Shown here: piece by piece, positions 27,077-36,611 of the stretch
Layout of the letters: each line of letters begins with the position of its first letter
How positions within the stretch are numbered: position 1 is the first letter of the stretch
DNA from: JAFANK01 sp036741695
Lineage (GTDB): Bacteria; Vulcanimicrobiota; Vulcanimicrobiia; Eremiobacterales; Eremiobacteraceae
Reading direction: 5' to 3'
NCBI GenBank assembly: GCA_036741695.1
Contig: DAINRU010000012.1
Span: 1-54,899 of the forward strand
Length of the DNA: 54,899 bases
Notes under the pieces: generated by a model
Told to the model about the DNA's origin: nothing
Databases searched by the model: none
What the model saw: only the letters and a program-made list of their open reading frames with translations
Translations under genes and position numbers: made by a program

Positions 27077-29707
27077 CTACAATGAGTCGAGGCGTTCGGA
27101 AGATTTGCGCAGATGATCGCGCAGCTCGAGGAGCCGGGCTTGTTCCTTCTGTACGACGTCGGGAGGCGCCTTCTCGCGGAAGCCGGGGGCAGCGAGTTTG
27201 CGCTCAAGAGCGTCGATGTCGGCGCGCAACTTCTCGATCTCTTTGCGCAACGCGGCACGTTCCTTTTCGATGAAGGCGGCATCGACAGGCAGCAGCACCT
27301 CCACCGGGCCCATCCGGCGCGACAAGGCGTGTCGTGGTCGACCGTTGTCGAGCGCGACCGGGATGACGGCCGACGCCCGGCCCATCGTGCGGATGATACC
27401 CCCCTCGCGTCGCAAGAGGTCCAAGAGCTCCCCGTCTGCCCCCGCGAGATGTATCTCGCTTAGATCCCGATACTTCATCTGAGGAATGGCGCGCAGATCA
27501 CGCACGATCTTCGAGAACTCGAGGAGGGTCGCCATCTCTGCGTTCGCCTGCGAATCCAGGCGGCCCGCGCCGCTACGCGGCCAGGGTCCCGCTCCGATGC
27601 GCGTGCCGGCATGGGGGAGGTGCTGCCAGAGCTCTTCGGTGACGAACGGCATGATCGGATGGAGCAGGGCGAGCGCCGATGAGAGCACGCGCGCGAGGAT
27701 TGGCGCCCGAGTGGGAGCTTTGTCCTTGGCGACCTCGATATAGACGTCACATACCTGGTTCCAGATGAAGCTGTAGAGCGTCTGAGACCAGTCCGAGAAA
27801 TCGTAGGCGGCTGCGGCGGCGTCGACACGTTGGATCGTGCGGGCGAGCGCATCCATGATCCAGCGATCGGACAGCGTCCACTCTTCGACGGGTGGCAATG
27901 GCAGCGTCTGATCTGCCCCGGTACTCTCGAGCTCTGGGAACTTCTCGAGCGCGAAACGCACGGCTTGCCAGATCTTGTTGCCGAACTTTCGAGCGTCATC
28001 GCAGCGCGTGATCGAAAAGCGCACGTCTTGGCCCGCATGCATCTGGCTGACTATGCCATAACGGGTCGCATCGGCGCCGTATTCAGCCACGAGCTCCATG
28101 GGATCGAGCGCGTTGCCGAGCGACTTGCTCATCTTGCGACCCTGTTCGTCCATGATGAGCGGGGTGATGAGCACTTCGCCGAACGGCTCCTCGCCGAGGA
28201 AATGAAGCCCCATCATGACCATGCGCGCCACCCACAAGAAGATGATCTCCCGCGCGGTGATCATGAGCTGGGTTGGATACCACGCGGCAAGCTCAGGCGT
28301 CCGTTCCGGCCAGCCGAGTATGGAGAACGGCCAGAGCGCGCTTGAGAACCAGGTGTCGAGCGTGTCGGGAGCTTGAGTCAGCGTCGTGTTGCCGCAGGTC
28401 TCGCACGCAAGCGGCGCGGTCTCCGCGACATTAACGTGATCGTTGGCGCAGTAATAGACGGGCAGACGGTGACCAAGCCATATCTGCCGCGAGATGCACC
28501 AGTCGCGGATGCGCTCGAGCCAGTCATCGTAGGTGCGTTGGTAGCGCTCGGGAGTGAAACGCAGCCGGCCAGAGCGTGATGCCTCAAGCGCCGGTGCTGC
28601 CAGCGTCTTCATCTTCACGAACCATTGCAACGAGAGCAGAGGCTCCACGATCGTGTCGCAGCGGTAGCAGGTGCCTTGGGCGAGCGTATGCGGCTCTTCT
28701 TTTTCAAGCGCTCCCCGTTCGCGCAACGTGCTCACGGCGAGCTCGCGTGCCTTGAAGCGATCGAGACCACGGAATTGCGGTTCCACGGCGTCGGTCATGG
28801 TCGCGTCAAAGCCGATGACAGATGTGGCGGCAAGACCATGGCGCTCGCCGATCTCCGCGTCTGTCTGATCGTGCCCCGGCGTGATCTTGAGCGCGCCGGT
28901 CCCGAAGTCGCTCTCCACAGCAGCGTCGGCGATGACGGCAATGGCCACGGGCGAGAGGGGCCGCACGACGTTGGTGCCGATGAGCTTCGCATAGCGCGCG
29001 TCGTCTGGGTTGACGGCAACAGCCTCATCGGCGAAAATCGTCTCCGGCCGAGTGGTCGCCACGACGATGCCTGGGCCGCCCTGTTCATCGCGATAGCGGA
29101 CGAAGTACAAGGTGGCGTCGGCCTCTTCGCGCTCCACCTCGCTATCGGATAGGGTCGACTGGCAATGCGGGCACCAGTTGACCAGCCGTAATCCACGGTA
29201 GATGAGGCCCTCCCGGTACAGGTCGATGAAGACCTTCACCACGGCGCGGCTGAGTCCGGCGTCCATCGTGTAACGATCCCGCTGCCAGTCCGGCCCAAAC
29301 CCAAGAGCGCGGAACTGCTCGTAGATGATATGGCCGTATTTCTCCCGCCAGGCTGCGGCGCGCTCGCGGAACTTCTCCGGGCCAAGATCGTGACGTGTCA
29401 GCCCCTCGCGGGCGAGCTCTTTTTCGATGACGTTCTGCGTGGCGATCGCCGCGTGATCCTGACCAGGAAGCCAGACCGCGTTCTCTCCGCGCATGCGGTG
29501 CATGCGGGTGAGGATGTCCATCGGGGCATAGGTCGAGCCGTGTCCCATGTGCGCGCGGCCGGTGATGTTTGGGGGCGGCATAGCGATGACGAAGGGCTGC
29601 CTGGACGGGTCGGGCTCTGCATGGAAGGCGCCCTCGGATTCCCAGCGGGCGTACCACTGGGCCTCGATCGCCTTCGGATCGTATTTCTCTGAGAGCGGTT
29701 GCGTCAT
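27077..29707 (-). CDS. valS: Valyl-tRNA synthetase
   Basis: Charges tRNA-Val; class I synthetase of 876 aa (normal). HIGH-type motif in PPPNITGRAHMGHG (His53-His56), KMSKS near 522-526, and the CP1 editing domain between them. The C-terminal coiled-coil arm typical of ValRS is visible (about 810-876: ERAALRKEIEKLRADIDALE). First gene of the 13-gene minus-strand run. The 170-nt upstream space shows no convincing T-box. No Shine-Dalgarno is obvious before the ATG. Confidence 0.97.
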   Translation of the reverse strand: MTQPLSEKYDPKAIEAQWYARWESEGAFHAEPDPSRQPFVIAMPPPNITGRAHMGHGSTYAPMDILTRMHRMRGENAVWLPGQDHAAIATQNVIEKELAREGLTRHDLGPEKFRERAAAWREKYGHIIYEQFRALGFGPDWQRDRYTMDAGLSRAVVKVFIDLYREGLIYRGLRLVNWCPHCQSTLSDSEVEREEADATLYFVRYRDEQGGPGIVVATTRPETIFADEAVAVNPDDARYAKLIGTNVVRPLSPVAIAVIADAAVESDFGTGALKITPGHDQTDAEIGERHGLAATSVIGFDATMTDAVEPQFRGLDRFKARELAVSTLRERGALEKEEPHTLAQGTCYRCDTIVEPLLSLQWFVKMKTLAAPALEASRSGRLRFTPERYQRTYDDWLERIRDWCISRQIWLGHRLPVYYCANDHVNVAETAPLACETCGNTTLTQAPDTLDTWFSSALWPFSILGWPERTPELAAWYPTQLMITAREIIFLWVARMVMMGLHFLGEEPFGEVLITPLIMDEQGRKMSKSLGNALDPMELVAEYGADATRYGIVSQMHAGQDVRFSITRCDDARKFGNKIWQAVRFALEKFPELESTGADQTLPLPPVEEWTLSDRWIMDALARTIQRVDAAAAAYDFSDWSQTLYSFIWNQVCDVYIEVAKDKAPTRAPILARVLSSALALLHPIMPFVTEELWQHLPHAGTRIGAGPWPRSGAGRLDSQANAEMATLLEFSKIVRDLRAIPQMKYRDLSEIHLAGADGELLDLLRREGGIIRTMGRASAVIPVALDNGRPRHALSRRMGPVEVLLPVDAAFIEKERAALRKEIEKLRADIDALERKLAAPGFREKAPPDVVQKEQARLLELRDHLRKSSERLDSL

Positions 29708-29877
29708 ATGATGGATTGAGTAGTTCGGGTGAGTGGGGTCACGCCCTTCGTAGCATTCACGCGCTTCTCACCACACCTTCACGGTTTTCCAACACCCGCA
29801 GCACCGTGATCTCGTTTAATAGGCACAGAGCTGCGCTTCGACGCAGCACGGGGACCGCAAGGAGATCACAAGCAGTC

Positions 29878-30225
29878 ATGATAGCGTTCAAGAAGTCGGT
29901 CCCAATGCACGGCATCGAGAGATGTCACCCGACGGAGCTCCCAATCGAGTTCTACAGACTGACCAACAAATGGAGCGGAATCGTCGAGGGCCGCCACGTC
30001 ACGGTCTATGCGGGCAGCCTGCGCCACAATCCGGCGAAAGGCGTCCTCGTGCTGCGCACGCTGCCGACAGATTCCCATCGGGTGAGCGGCAAGCATTGCA
30101 CCGTACCGCAGGACGGCGGCGTGCTCGAGATCGTTGAGAGCCGCGGGACTCGGCTGCGCATCGCGATGGCTAAGGGCGGCTCGTTCTGGTTTGAGATCCC
30201 GCTCGGGCTACGCGCAGCCGCGTAA
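29878..30225 (+). CDS. Small hypothetical protein
   Basis: 115-aa protein, family not recognised. The ATG at 29878 is preceded by AAGGAG 13 nt upstream, somewhat far but the best match. The frame is open further upstream to 29716, but that segment is Ser/Arg-rich and unconvincing. No signal peptide or membrane span. The middle and C-terminus look like a compact beta-rich domain (HVTVYAGSLRHNP, GVLVLRTLP, then GSFWFEIP at the end), a format seen in short uncharacterised beta-sandwich proteins. It stands alone on the plus strand between two minus-strand blocks and is followed at once by two copies of the dispersed repeat in its own orientation. Confidence 0.6.
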   Translation: MIAFKKSVPMHGIERCHPTELPIEFYRLTNKWSGIVEGRHVTVYAGSLRHNPAKGVLVLRTLPTDSHRVSGKHCTVPQDGGVLEIVESRGTRLRIAMAKGGSFWFEIPLGLRAAA

Positions 30226-30230
30226 CCTGG

Positions 30231-30300
30231 CTTGAAGCAAAGGACCTTTGCGGCCGTTCGACGGGCGGCCATTGAAGCAACGGACCTCAGGTCCGTTCAA
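30231..30300 (+). repeat. Dispersed palindromic 3'-end repeat, copy B (tandem pair)
   Basis: Two successive copies on the plus strand. The first (30232-30258) is TTGAAGCAA then AGGACCTTTGCGGCCGTT, a diverged copy. The second (30273-30300) is TTGAAGCAA then CGGACCTCAGGTCCG, a perfect hairpin with almost no loop. They lie immediately 3' of the small plus-strand gene and between it and the converging clpX. A terminator role is plausible, but no strong T-tract follows. Confidence 0.8.
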
Positions 30301-30309
30301 TCCGCGGGA

Positions 30310-31578
<1,269 letters not shown>

Positions 31579-31608
31579 TATGGCCTCGTGCTCCCCGCAG
31601 CTTCCGTT

Positions 31609-32232
31609 CTAGCTGCTCGCCGGCTTCGGTGGCTGCGCCTCACGTGACTGGCGGTTGATGACCTGATCGACAATCCCATACTCGACGGCTTCCGGCGCGG
31701 TCAGATGATAATCTCTGTCCATGTCGCGATCTACACGCTCGATCGGCTGGCCGGTGGTCTGTACGTAGATGTTGGCAAGCAGCTTGCGCGTGTTGATGAG
31801 ATCGCGGGCGTAGATCTCCAAGTCTGTGGCCTGGCCGCCGACTTGGCTCACCCAGGGCTGGTGGATGAGTATCTTCGAGTACGGGAGGGCAAAACGCTTT
31901 CCCTTGGCGCCGCCGGTCAGCAAGATCGACGCGGCACTCGCAGCCAGTCCCGCACAAAATGTGGCGACATCAGGCTTCACGAGCTGCATGGTATCGTATA
32001 TAGCTAGGCCCGCCGTCACGCTGCCGCCGGGACTATTGATGTACATCTCTATATCCTTATCGGCATCTTCTTTTTCGAGGAACAGAAGCTGCGCGATGAC
32101 CAGATTGGCCAGATTGTCGTCAATCGGCCCGCCGACGAACACGATCCGCTCCTTCAGGAGGCGTGAAAAGATGTCGAAGGCCCGCTCTCCACGAGCGGTT
32201 TGCTCGACGACCATTGGTACCAAATGTCCCAT
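31609..32232 (-). CDS. clpP: ATP-dependent Clp protease proteolytic subunit ClpP
   Basis: Serine protease forming the tetradecameric chamber of ClpXP. 207 aa. INSPGGSVTAGLAIYD is conserved. Catalytic Ser99 sits in GLAASAAS, where most ClpPs have GQAASM; His124 is in ILIHQP and the catalytic Asp is in the DRDMDRDYHLTAPEA region. The N-terminus MGHLVPMVVEQTARGERAFDI is standard with little propeptide. AGGGG lies about 7 nt before the ATG. 47 nt separate it from tig. The Leu for Gln change beside the active Ser is mild and does not suggest inactivity. Confidence 0.96.
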   Translation of the reverse strand: MGHLVPMVVEQTARGERAFDIFSRLLKERIVFVGGPIDDNLANLVIAQLLFLEKEDADKDIEMYINSPGGSVTAGLAIYDTMQLVKPDVATFCAGLAASAASILLTGGAKGKRFALPYSKILIHQPWVSQVGGQATDLEIYARDLINTRKLLANIYVQTTGQPIERVDRDMDRDYHLTAPEAVEYGIVDQVINRQSREAQPPKPASS

Positions 32233-32279
32233 AGTGATCCCCTACGACGTAAGCGTGCGAATGCGAGAAAGGGTCGCCG

Positions 32280-33596
32280 TCAGGCGCCTTGCGTTACTGT
32301 GGCGACGTCTGTGACGTTGGCCTGCTCGACGAGCAAGTCGAGCGTCTTGCGTCTTCCCACTGTATCGATTATCGGCCCAAACCCGCTGGTCTTGCGCAGA
32401 AATTCCATGACTGTCTCTCTCGGTTGACCATATGCCTGCGCCATCGCGTCGAGTTCTCGCTCGACGTCGCTGGTCGTGGCCTCGATCTTCTCTCGTTTGG
32501 CGATCTCTTCAAGCAGCAATGATGTCTTGACCCTGCGCTCGGCTTCGGTGCGGTATTCCAAGCGCAACCCCGCCTCATCCACGTTTTTCGCGGTCAGGTA
32601 TTCCTCCCAGGACCGTCCAATTCGCTGCATGTAGGATTTCGCATCCGACACGAGGTTGTCGATCTCACGCTCGACGAGGACGTCGGGCAGCGGCACGTCG
32701 TTCTGTATGAGAATCGCGTCGAGGACCTGGCGCTGCAATTCCTCGTTGCTGCGTGCGCGGGCGACAGCTTCCAGACGACGCCGAACGTCCTCGCGCAGCG
32801 CGTCGACCGTTTGATGATCGGAGACCTGCTTCACGAACTCGTCATCCAGATCGGGGAGCACCGTGCGCTTGACTTCATGGATCGTCACGTCGAAGACCGC
32901 TTCTTTCCCGGCGAGCTCCTGGGCGCGGTAATCGGCGGGGAACGAGACCTTCACTTCACGATGCTCGCCGGGCTTGGCGCCGTGAAGCTGATCGGCGAAA
33001 CCGGGGACGAAGCGATCGGCGCTCACTTCTGTCGTGTGGTTCTCGGCGCTGCCACCTTCGAAGGGCTCTCCGCTGATGCGCCCTATGTAGTCCATCGTGA
33101 CGGTATCGCCATCGATGACACCGCGATCCTCGACGGGTTCGAGCAAAGCGGCACGTTTGCGCAGCGCGTCGATGCTGTGATCGACCTCTTCTTCAGTCAC
33201 TGCCACGACCGTGCGGCTGACCGGGATGCTGCGATAGTCCGCGAGCGCGATCTCCGGCCGGACCGCCACCTTTGCTTTGATGCGCAACCCAAGCTGTTCG
33301 TCTGAGCGATCGAGGTCGATGTGCGGCCGATCGACAGGCTCGAGCTGGTGCTCTTTGAGGGCCTTGGCGTAGACCTCCGGGACGAGATCTTCAAGCGCCT
33401 GGCTGTCGATGCTGTCCTTGCCGACGTGTTGCTCGAATATCTTGCGCGGCACTTTGCCGGCGCGAAACCCGGGAAGTTTGTACCGGGTCACGAGCTTGCG
33501 GTATGCGCGCTCCTGGGCTTCGGCGAAGTCGGCGGGTGAAACTTCGATATCGAGCTCGACCTCGGTCGGGGCGAGCTTGCGGACGGATGCGGTCAC
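32280..33596 (-). CDS. tig: Trigger factor
   Basis: Ribosome-bound chaperone and peptidyl-prolyl isomerase, 438 aa. The ribosome-binding signature GFRAGKVPRKIFEQ is at about 44-57. The FKBP-type PPIase domain occupies about 165-245 (DTVTMDYIGRISGEPFEGG). The helical C-terminal chaperone domain follows, with RRVKTSLLLEEIAKREKI. The GTG start at 33596 has no clear Shine-Dalgarno. It heads the tig-clpP-clpX block, the same order as in E. coli and many other phyla. Confidence 0.96.
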   Translation of the reverse strand: MTASVRKLAPTEVELDIEVSPADFAEAQERAYRKLVTRYKLPGFRAGKVPRKIFEQHVGKDSIDSQALEDLVPEVYAKALKEHQLEPVDRPHIDLDRSDEQLGLRIKAKVAVRPEIALADYRSIPVSRTVVAVTEEEVDHSIDALRKRAALLEPVEDRGVIDGDTVTMDYIGRISGEPFEGGSAENHTTEVSADRFVPGFADQLHGAKPGEHREVKVSFPADYRAQELAGKEAVFDVTIHEVKRTVLPDLDDEFVKQVSDHQTVDALREDVRRRLEAVARARSNEELQRQVLDAILIQNDVPLPDVLVEREIDNLVSDAKSYMQRIGRSWEEYLTAKNVDEAGLRLEYRTEAERRVKTSLLLEEIAKREKIEATTSDVERELDAMAQAYGQPRETVMEFLRKTSGFGPIIDTVGRRKTLDLLVEQANVTDVATVTQGA

Positions 33597-33705
33597 CGTG
33601 AGAGACGATACGAGATATGCATCGGGCCCTCGGCCTTCGTGCGGATTTTTTGTCTATCCTTTGGCGGTGGAAATAGAGGGCGGTCCTGCCCTGTGATGTG
33701 TTGAG

Positions 33706-33780
33706 TGGAGCGGAAGACGAGATTCGAACTCGCGACCCTCGCCTTGGCAAGGCGATGCTCTACCGCTGAGCTACTTCCGC
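33706..33780 (-). tRNA. tRNA-Gly (anticodon GCC)
   Basis: Complete cloverleaf on the minus strand: acceptor GCGGAAG/CTTCCGC, D arm GCTC/GAGC, anticodon loop TTGCCAA, T loop TTCGAAT, discriminator U. The 3' CCA is encoded. It lies about 110 nt upstream of tig. Confidence 0.95.
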
Positions 33781-33862
33781 GTGCGTGTGAGTGCCGATTC
33801 TTATGCGCGAGGCCCCATTATCCTTGCGGGGGAATGCGCCCGCGCAAGCCGAAAATCGCTGC

Positions 33863-33997
33863 ATGAGCGATAGTGGATTGGTGTTCGCAGTCCTCTTCGT
33901 CGGCGGCGCCGCATTCCTCGCAATTTTCTTGTGGATCACCGTCACAAGCGTCCGCGCATCTGACGCCAACGAGCCGCCGCCTGGCCTTTCGCACTGA
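33863..33997 (+). CDS. Possible small single-span membrane protein
   Basis: 44 aa from the ATG at 33863, with one strong hydrophobic helix (residues 7-29, LVFAVLFVGGAAFLAIFLWI) and a short polar tail. No clear Shine-Dalgarno. The stop TGA at 33995-33997 overlaps a CTG that could begin the beta-propeller gene (CTGA), which would couple the two. The existence of the gene rests on the transmembrane pattern and that overlap, so confidence is modest. Confidence 0.4.
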   Translation: MSDSGLVFAVLFVGGAAFLAIFLWITVTSVRASDANEPPPGLSH

Positions 33998-34065
33998 GCC
34001 GTACCACGTCAACGGCGTTTTTTCACCGAACCCTCATCGCGGGGATCAGCTGCCTTAGCGTAGCG

Positions 34066-35373
34066 TTGCTCGGCGTGAGCGTGCCGAACGCACCCGGGGA
34101 AGTGTCGGTGCAACCGTCGGTCATGATCGGGGTTGCGGCGTCGCCAGCGCCGCACATTGTCTCAAAGCCCGTCTGGCAGCGAGCGCTAGCGATCGGCTCA
34201 GAGCATGGCTCCCTCATCGCGAGTGACGCTAATACCGCGTACTTCTCGTCCGGCGGTCACGTCTGCGCTGTGGCGTTGGCTAACGGAAGTACGCGATGGT
34301 GCACGGGATCGACAGCGTCATCGGTCGCGCTGGCGGGCGGAGCACTGGCGACGGCCGAGAGCGATGGGATCGTCCGAGGCAGGGACACGAAGACCGGCGG
34401 CGTGCGCTGGCAGCGCACGATCGGTCCATCGACAGGTGTCGCGCAGCCGTCCCCGAGCGCCGGAATGCCCAACCAAAACCTATGGACAACAGGAACCGCA
34501 TTTCTTGCGGAGGTTTCCACGGGATCTGGAACCACGGTCGAAGAGCTTAACCCGAAGGGTGATCCGCTGTGGACCTGGTCGATCGACGGCGGAGAGTTCA
34601 GCCAGCCTCTGATAGCATCGCCGTACGCGGTCTTCAATCGCGTGACGAGCGGCGCGATCACAGAGTCACACCCCGTGATCGTCAAGCTGGGTTCGGGTGG
34701 AGGCGAGGTCGGGATGCTCGTCGGTGGTTCAGACCCGATTGCGATGAGACCACCGAAGATCTATTCGCTGCTCAATCAGCGCTCTCAGGTAGTGCAAGAT
34801 TACGGACTGACCTTCGACGTTTCTGTCGGGGACGTGCGACCGGGTATTCCCGACATCGATTGGCATTACCAACCGGATTATGATGAGAACAGCAAGTTGC
34901 CATATGGCACCCATTGTTGCGGGGTGTCCAAATGGATTGGGATTGAAGGCGACTACCTCTATGGCTCTGTCTTCGAACACGTCTACCGCTACGATCTAGC
35001 GCCCCCCGACGGGCAGAGGCCGATTCTTATGAGCGATGCGGGGCTGTTCGTGGCCGGCCCATATGGAAAGCGTATCTACGTCGGACGTCCGGACGGGGTG
35101 TGGTCCGTCAGCTTCAACGGGCGCTACACGTATCAGTTGCTCGTGGTACCTTACCGGTTGCCGACCGTGCTCGCCGATATCGCCTTTACCGGTGGCGTTG
35201 GCTACGCGGCCTTGACCGACGGGCACATCTTCGCGTTCCAAGTCGATGGCGGACAGCCAGTGATCAACGCGCACGTGCCATGCTCAGCCTTCGCCGGAAT
35301 ATCGGTCACCCAAACTCGCGTGCTGTACGCGTGCGCGGCGCCGAGCTCGATGGTCTACGCGTTTCCCCGCTAG
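34066..35373 (+). CDS. PQQ-like beta-propeller protein, probably exported
   Basis: 435 aa from a TTG start. Repeated blade-like units resemble the PQQ/WD-like quinoprotein fold: DANTAYFSSGGHVCAVALANG-type strands, then DGIVRGRDTKTGGVRWQRT, DGVWSVSFNGR and DGHIFAFQVDGGQPV. No enzymatic PQQ-binding residues are evident, so a structural or binding role is likely. Codons upstream of the TTG, back to 33994, read as a signal peptide (basic start, then IAGISCLSVALLGVS). They contain no ATG, GTG or TTG, only a CTG at 33994 overlapping the preceding stop. The true protein is therefore probably 459 aa with a CTG start, or the TTG product lacks its signal. Function unknown. Confidence 0.7.
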   Translation: MLGVSVPNAPGEVSVQPSVMIGVAASPAPHIVSKPVWQRALAIGSEHGSLIASDANTAYFSSGGHVCAVALANGSTRWCTGSTASSVALAGGALATAESDGIVRGRDTKTGGVRWQRTIGPSTGVAQPSPSAGMPNQNLWTTGTAFLAEVSTGSGTTVEELNPKGDPLWTWSIDGGEFSQPLIASPYAVFNRVTSGAITESHPVIVKLGSGGGEVGMLVGGSDPIAMRPPKIYSLLNQRSQVVQDYGLTFDVSVGDVRPGIPDIDWHYQPDYDENSKLPYGTHCCGVSKWIGIEGDYLYGSVFEHVYRYDLAPPDGQRPILMSDAGLFVAGPYGKRIYVGRPDGVWSVSFNGRYTYQLLVVPYRLPTVLADIAFTGGVGYAALTDGHIFAFQVDGGQPVINAHVPCSAFAGISVTQTRVLYACAAPSSMVYAFPR

Positions 35374-35395
35374 AGACGAGCGAAGCCAAGAAATC

Positions 35396-35479
35396 TGGGC
35401 AAGAGAGGACTCGAACCTCCACGACCTCACGGTCACCGGATTCTAAGTCCGGCGCGTCTGCCAATTCCGCCACATGCCC
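35396..35479 (-). tRNA. tRNA-Leu (anticodon UAG)
   Basis: Class II tRNA with variable arm, anticodon loop CTTAGAA, D arm GCGGAATTGGCAGAC typical of Leu, T loop TTCGAGT. CCA not encoded. The acceptor stem GGGCATG/CTTGCCC has a U6-U67 mismatch. Confidence 0.93.
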
Positions 35480-35582
35480 CTACGGTGTTTAAGGTTTCGC
35501 TATTAGTCGATGCCGCTCATGGCGACTCTGGCAAGCACTTCGGCAGTCTCGAGGTCACGAGGAATGGCTCTGTGCGCCGCGG

Positions 35583-35834
35583 TCAACTCCGCTTAGCGAA
35601 TTCATTATGGATGAACGCGATAACGGCGCCCGCGATGCCTGCAAAAAATGCGAACAGAAGCGCCCTAATGACATATGATCCAACGTCGCCTTCCGATATC
35701 ATGAGGGTATTCGACCTGCCTCCCAGATCTGTAGGTATAAGGAGTAACCGGACGACGAATCCGGCTACCGCGCAGCCTAATGCAAAGCCAAATACGTTGA
35801 GTGTGGCCTGACGTGGTTCGCGGTTACGCTCCAT
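35583..35834 (-). CDS. Small two-span membrane protein
   Basis: 83 aa, family not recognised. Two hydrophobic helices (about 12-33, VFGFALGCAVAGFVVRLLLI, and 54-76, YVIRALLFAFFAGIAGAVIAF) joined by a polar loop with an acidic patch. The start is well supported by GAAGGAG 7-8 nt upstream of the ATG. An overlapping plus-strand frame (35485-35811) has no such support and is poorer in composition. It lies between tRNA-Leu and a BON-domain gene on the same strand. Role unknown. Confidence 0.65.
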   Translation of the reverse strand: MERNREPRQATLNVFGFALGCAVAGFVVRLLLIPTDLGGRSNTLMISEGDVGSYVIRALLFAFFAGIAGAVIAFIHNEFAKRS

Positions 35835-35947
35835 GGAGTTCTCCTTCAGGAGTTAGTCGCAACGGTGCAGCGCACTGAAAACAGGCTCGAATTCCCATGC
35901 GTCTCGTCGCAGCCACGATGAGCAGCTGCATCTTCAAGGAAACGGCC

Positions 35948-36412
35948 TCAGGCCGGAGGCAGACTGCGGACTTGCAGGAGGTTGCGCACGGAACCATCGG
36001 GCGAGGCAAGACGCGCCAGGAGGTCCGCCGAGTGCCATTCCTCGTCGCTCTCGACGACGCCATGGAGCAGCATCGTGTCGCCGAGGGCGTCGACCCAGAT
36101 CGGCCGTTGCGCGAGGATTGGATCCGCGTTGATGGCGTCCTTGAGTTTTTGGGTCGGGTCGAGGCTCACGGAGAGCGGGCCGGTTATCTGCCGAACCACA
36201 TTGCCTGCGACGCGGCTCGCGGCGCCGGCCACGTGGGTGACCTTACGTGCCGCCTTGCCGCCTTCGCGCAGCGCGATGCCCTGAAGCGTCGAGAAGTTTC
36301 TGACTGCCCTGCGGTTGAGCTCCCGGCGAGCGGGCTTGGGTGCCAGGTAATAGCCGGATACGAGGCCGAGCGCGGCCGCGGCGATGAGACCCCAGGTGTG
36401 ACGTGCTGTCAT
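35948..36412 (-). CDS. BON-domain protein with N-terminal membrane anchor
   Basis: 154 aa from the ATG at 36412. An N-terminal hydrophobic segment (about 6-22, WGLIAAAALGLVSGYYLA) acts as anchor or signal, then a basic helical region. A BON domain (about 82-150) follows: LKDAINADPILAQRPIWVD, then LLHGVVESDEEWHSADLLARL and VRNLLQV. BON domains bind phospholipid membranes or assist envelope stability (OsmY/Kon family). The frame is open to 36505, but that part crosses tRNA-Lys and cannot be coding. Its stop lies inside a short palindrome (ACGGCCTCAGGCCG, 35939-35952). Confidence 0.75.
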   Translation of the reverse strand: MTARHTWGLIAAAALGLVSGYYLAPKPARRELNRRAVRNFSTLQGIALREGGKAARKVTHVAGAASRVAGNVVRQITGPLSVSLDPTQKLKDAINADPILAQRPIWVDALGDTMLLHGVVESDEEWHSADLLARLASPDGSVRNLLQVRSLPPA

Positions 36413-36447
36413 GGCGAGCGCCCGCCGTTCTACAAGAGTTTGCGATA

Positions 36448-36519
36448 TGCGTCGTGAGGGACTTGAACCCACAACCAACGGATTAAGAGTCCGCTGCTCT
36501 ACCATTGAGCTAACGACGC
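36448..36519 (-). tRNA. tRNA-Lys (anticodon CUU)
   Basis: Acceptor GCGTCGT/ACGACGC, anticodon loop CTCTTAA, T loop TTCAAGT, discriminator A. CCA not encoded. Confidence 0.94.
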
Positions 36520-36570
36520 GAGGCCGCGGCTATCGATTCGAGCTTGGTCGCGACCGTTCTTGCCGGACAC

Positions 36571-36589
36571 CTAGGCAGCCGATGCCTAG
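36571..36589. promoter_or_regulatory. Inverted repeat upstream of MFS exporter, possible operator
   Basis: CTAGGCA, five bases, then TGCCTAG: a perfect 7-bp inverted repeat ending 22 nt before the ATG of the exporter. Spacing and symmetry fit a binding site for a dimeric repressor of TetR or MarR type, but no regulator gene is adjacent. A simple RNA hairpin that masks the leader is the alternative. Confidence 0.4.
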
Positions 36590-36611
36590 AGTAGGAATAT
36601 AAGTAGCATCC

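Noticed and set aside
29708..29877. T-box riboswitch upstream of valS
   Set aside because: A GAAGGGCGTGACCCC stretch faintly resembles the T-box core, but the UGGN box and specifier loop are not recognisable.
35485..35811. 108-aa plus-strand frame
   Set aside because: Lies opposite a minus-strand membrane protein that has a strong ribosome binding site and clear helices; begins next to tRNA-Leu with no start signal.
36413..36505. Upstream extension of the BON protein
   Set aside because: It reads through tRNA-Lys(CUU), so it is not coding.
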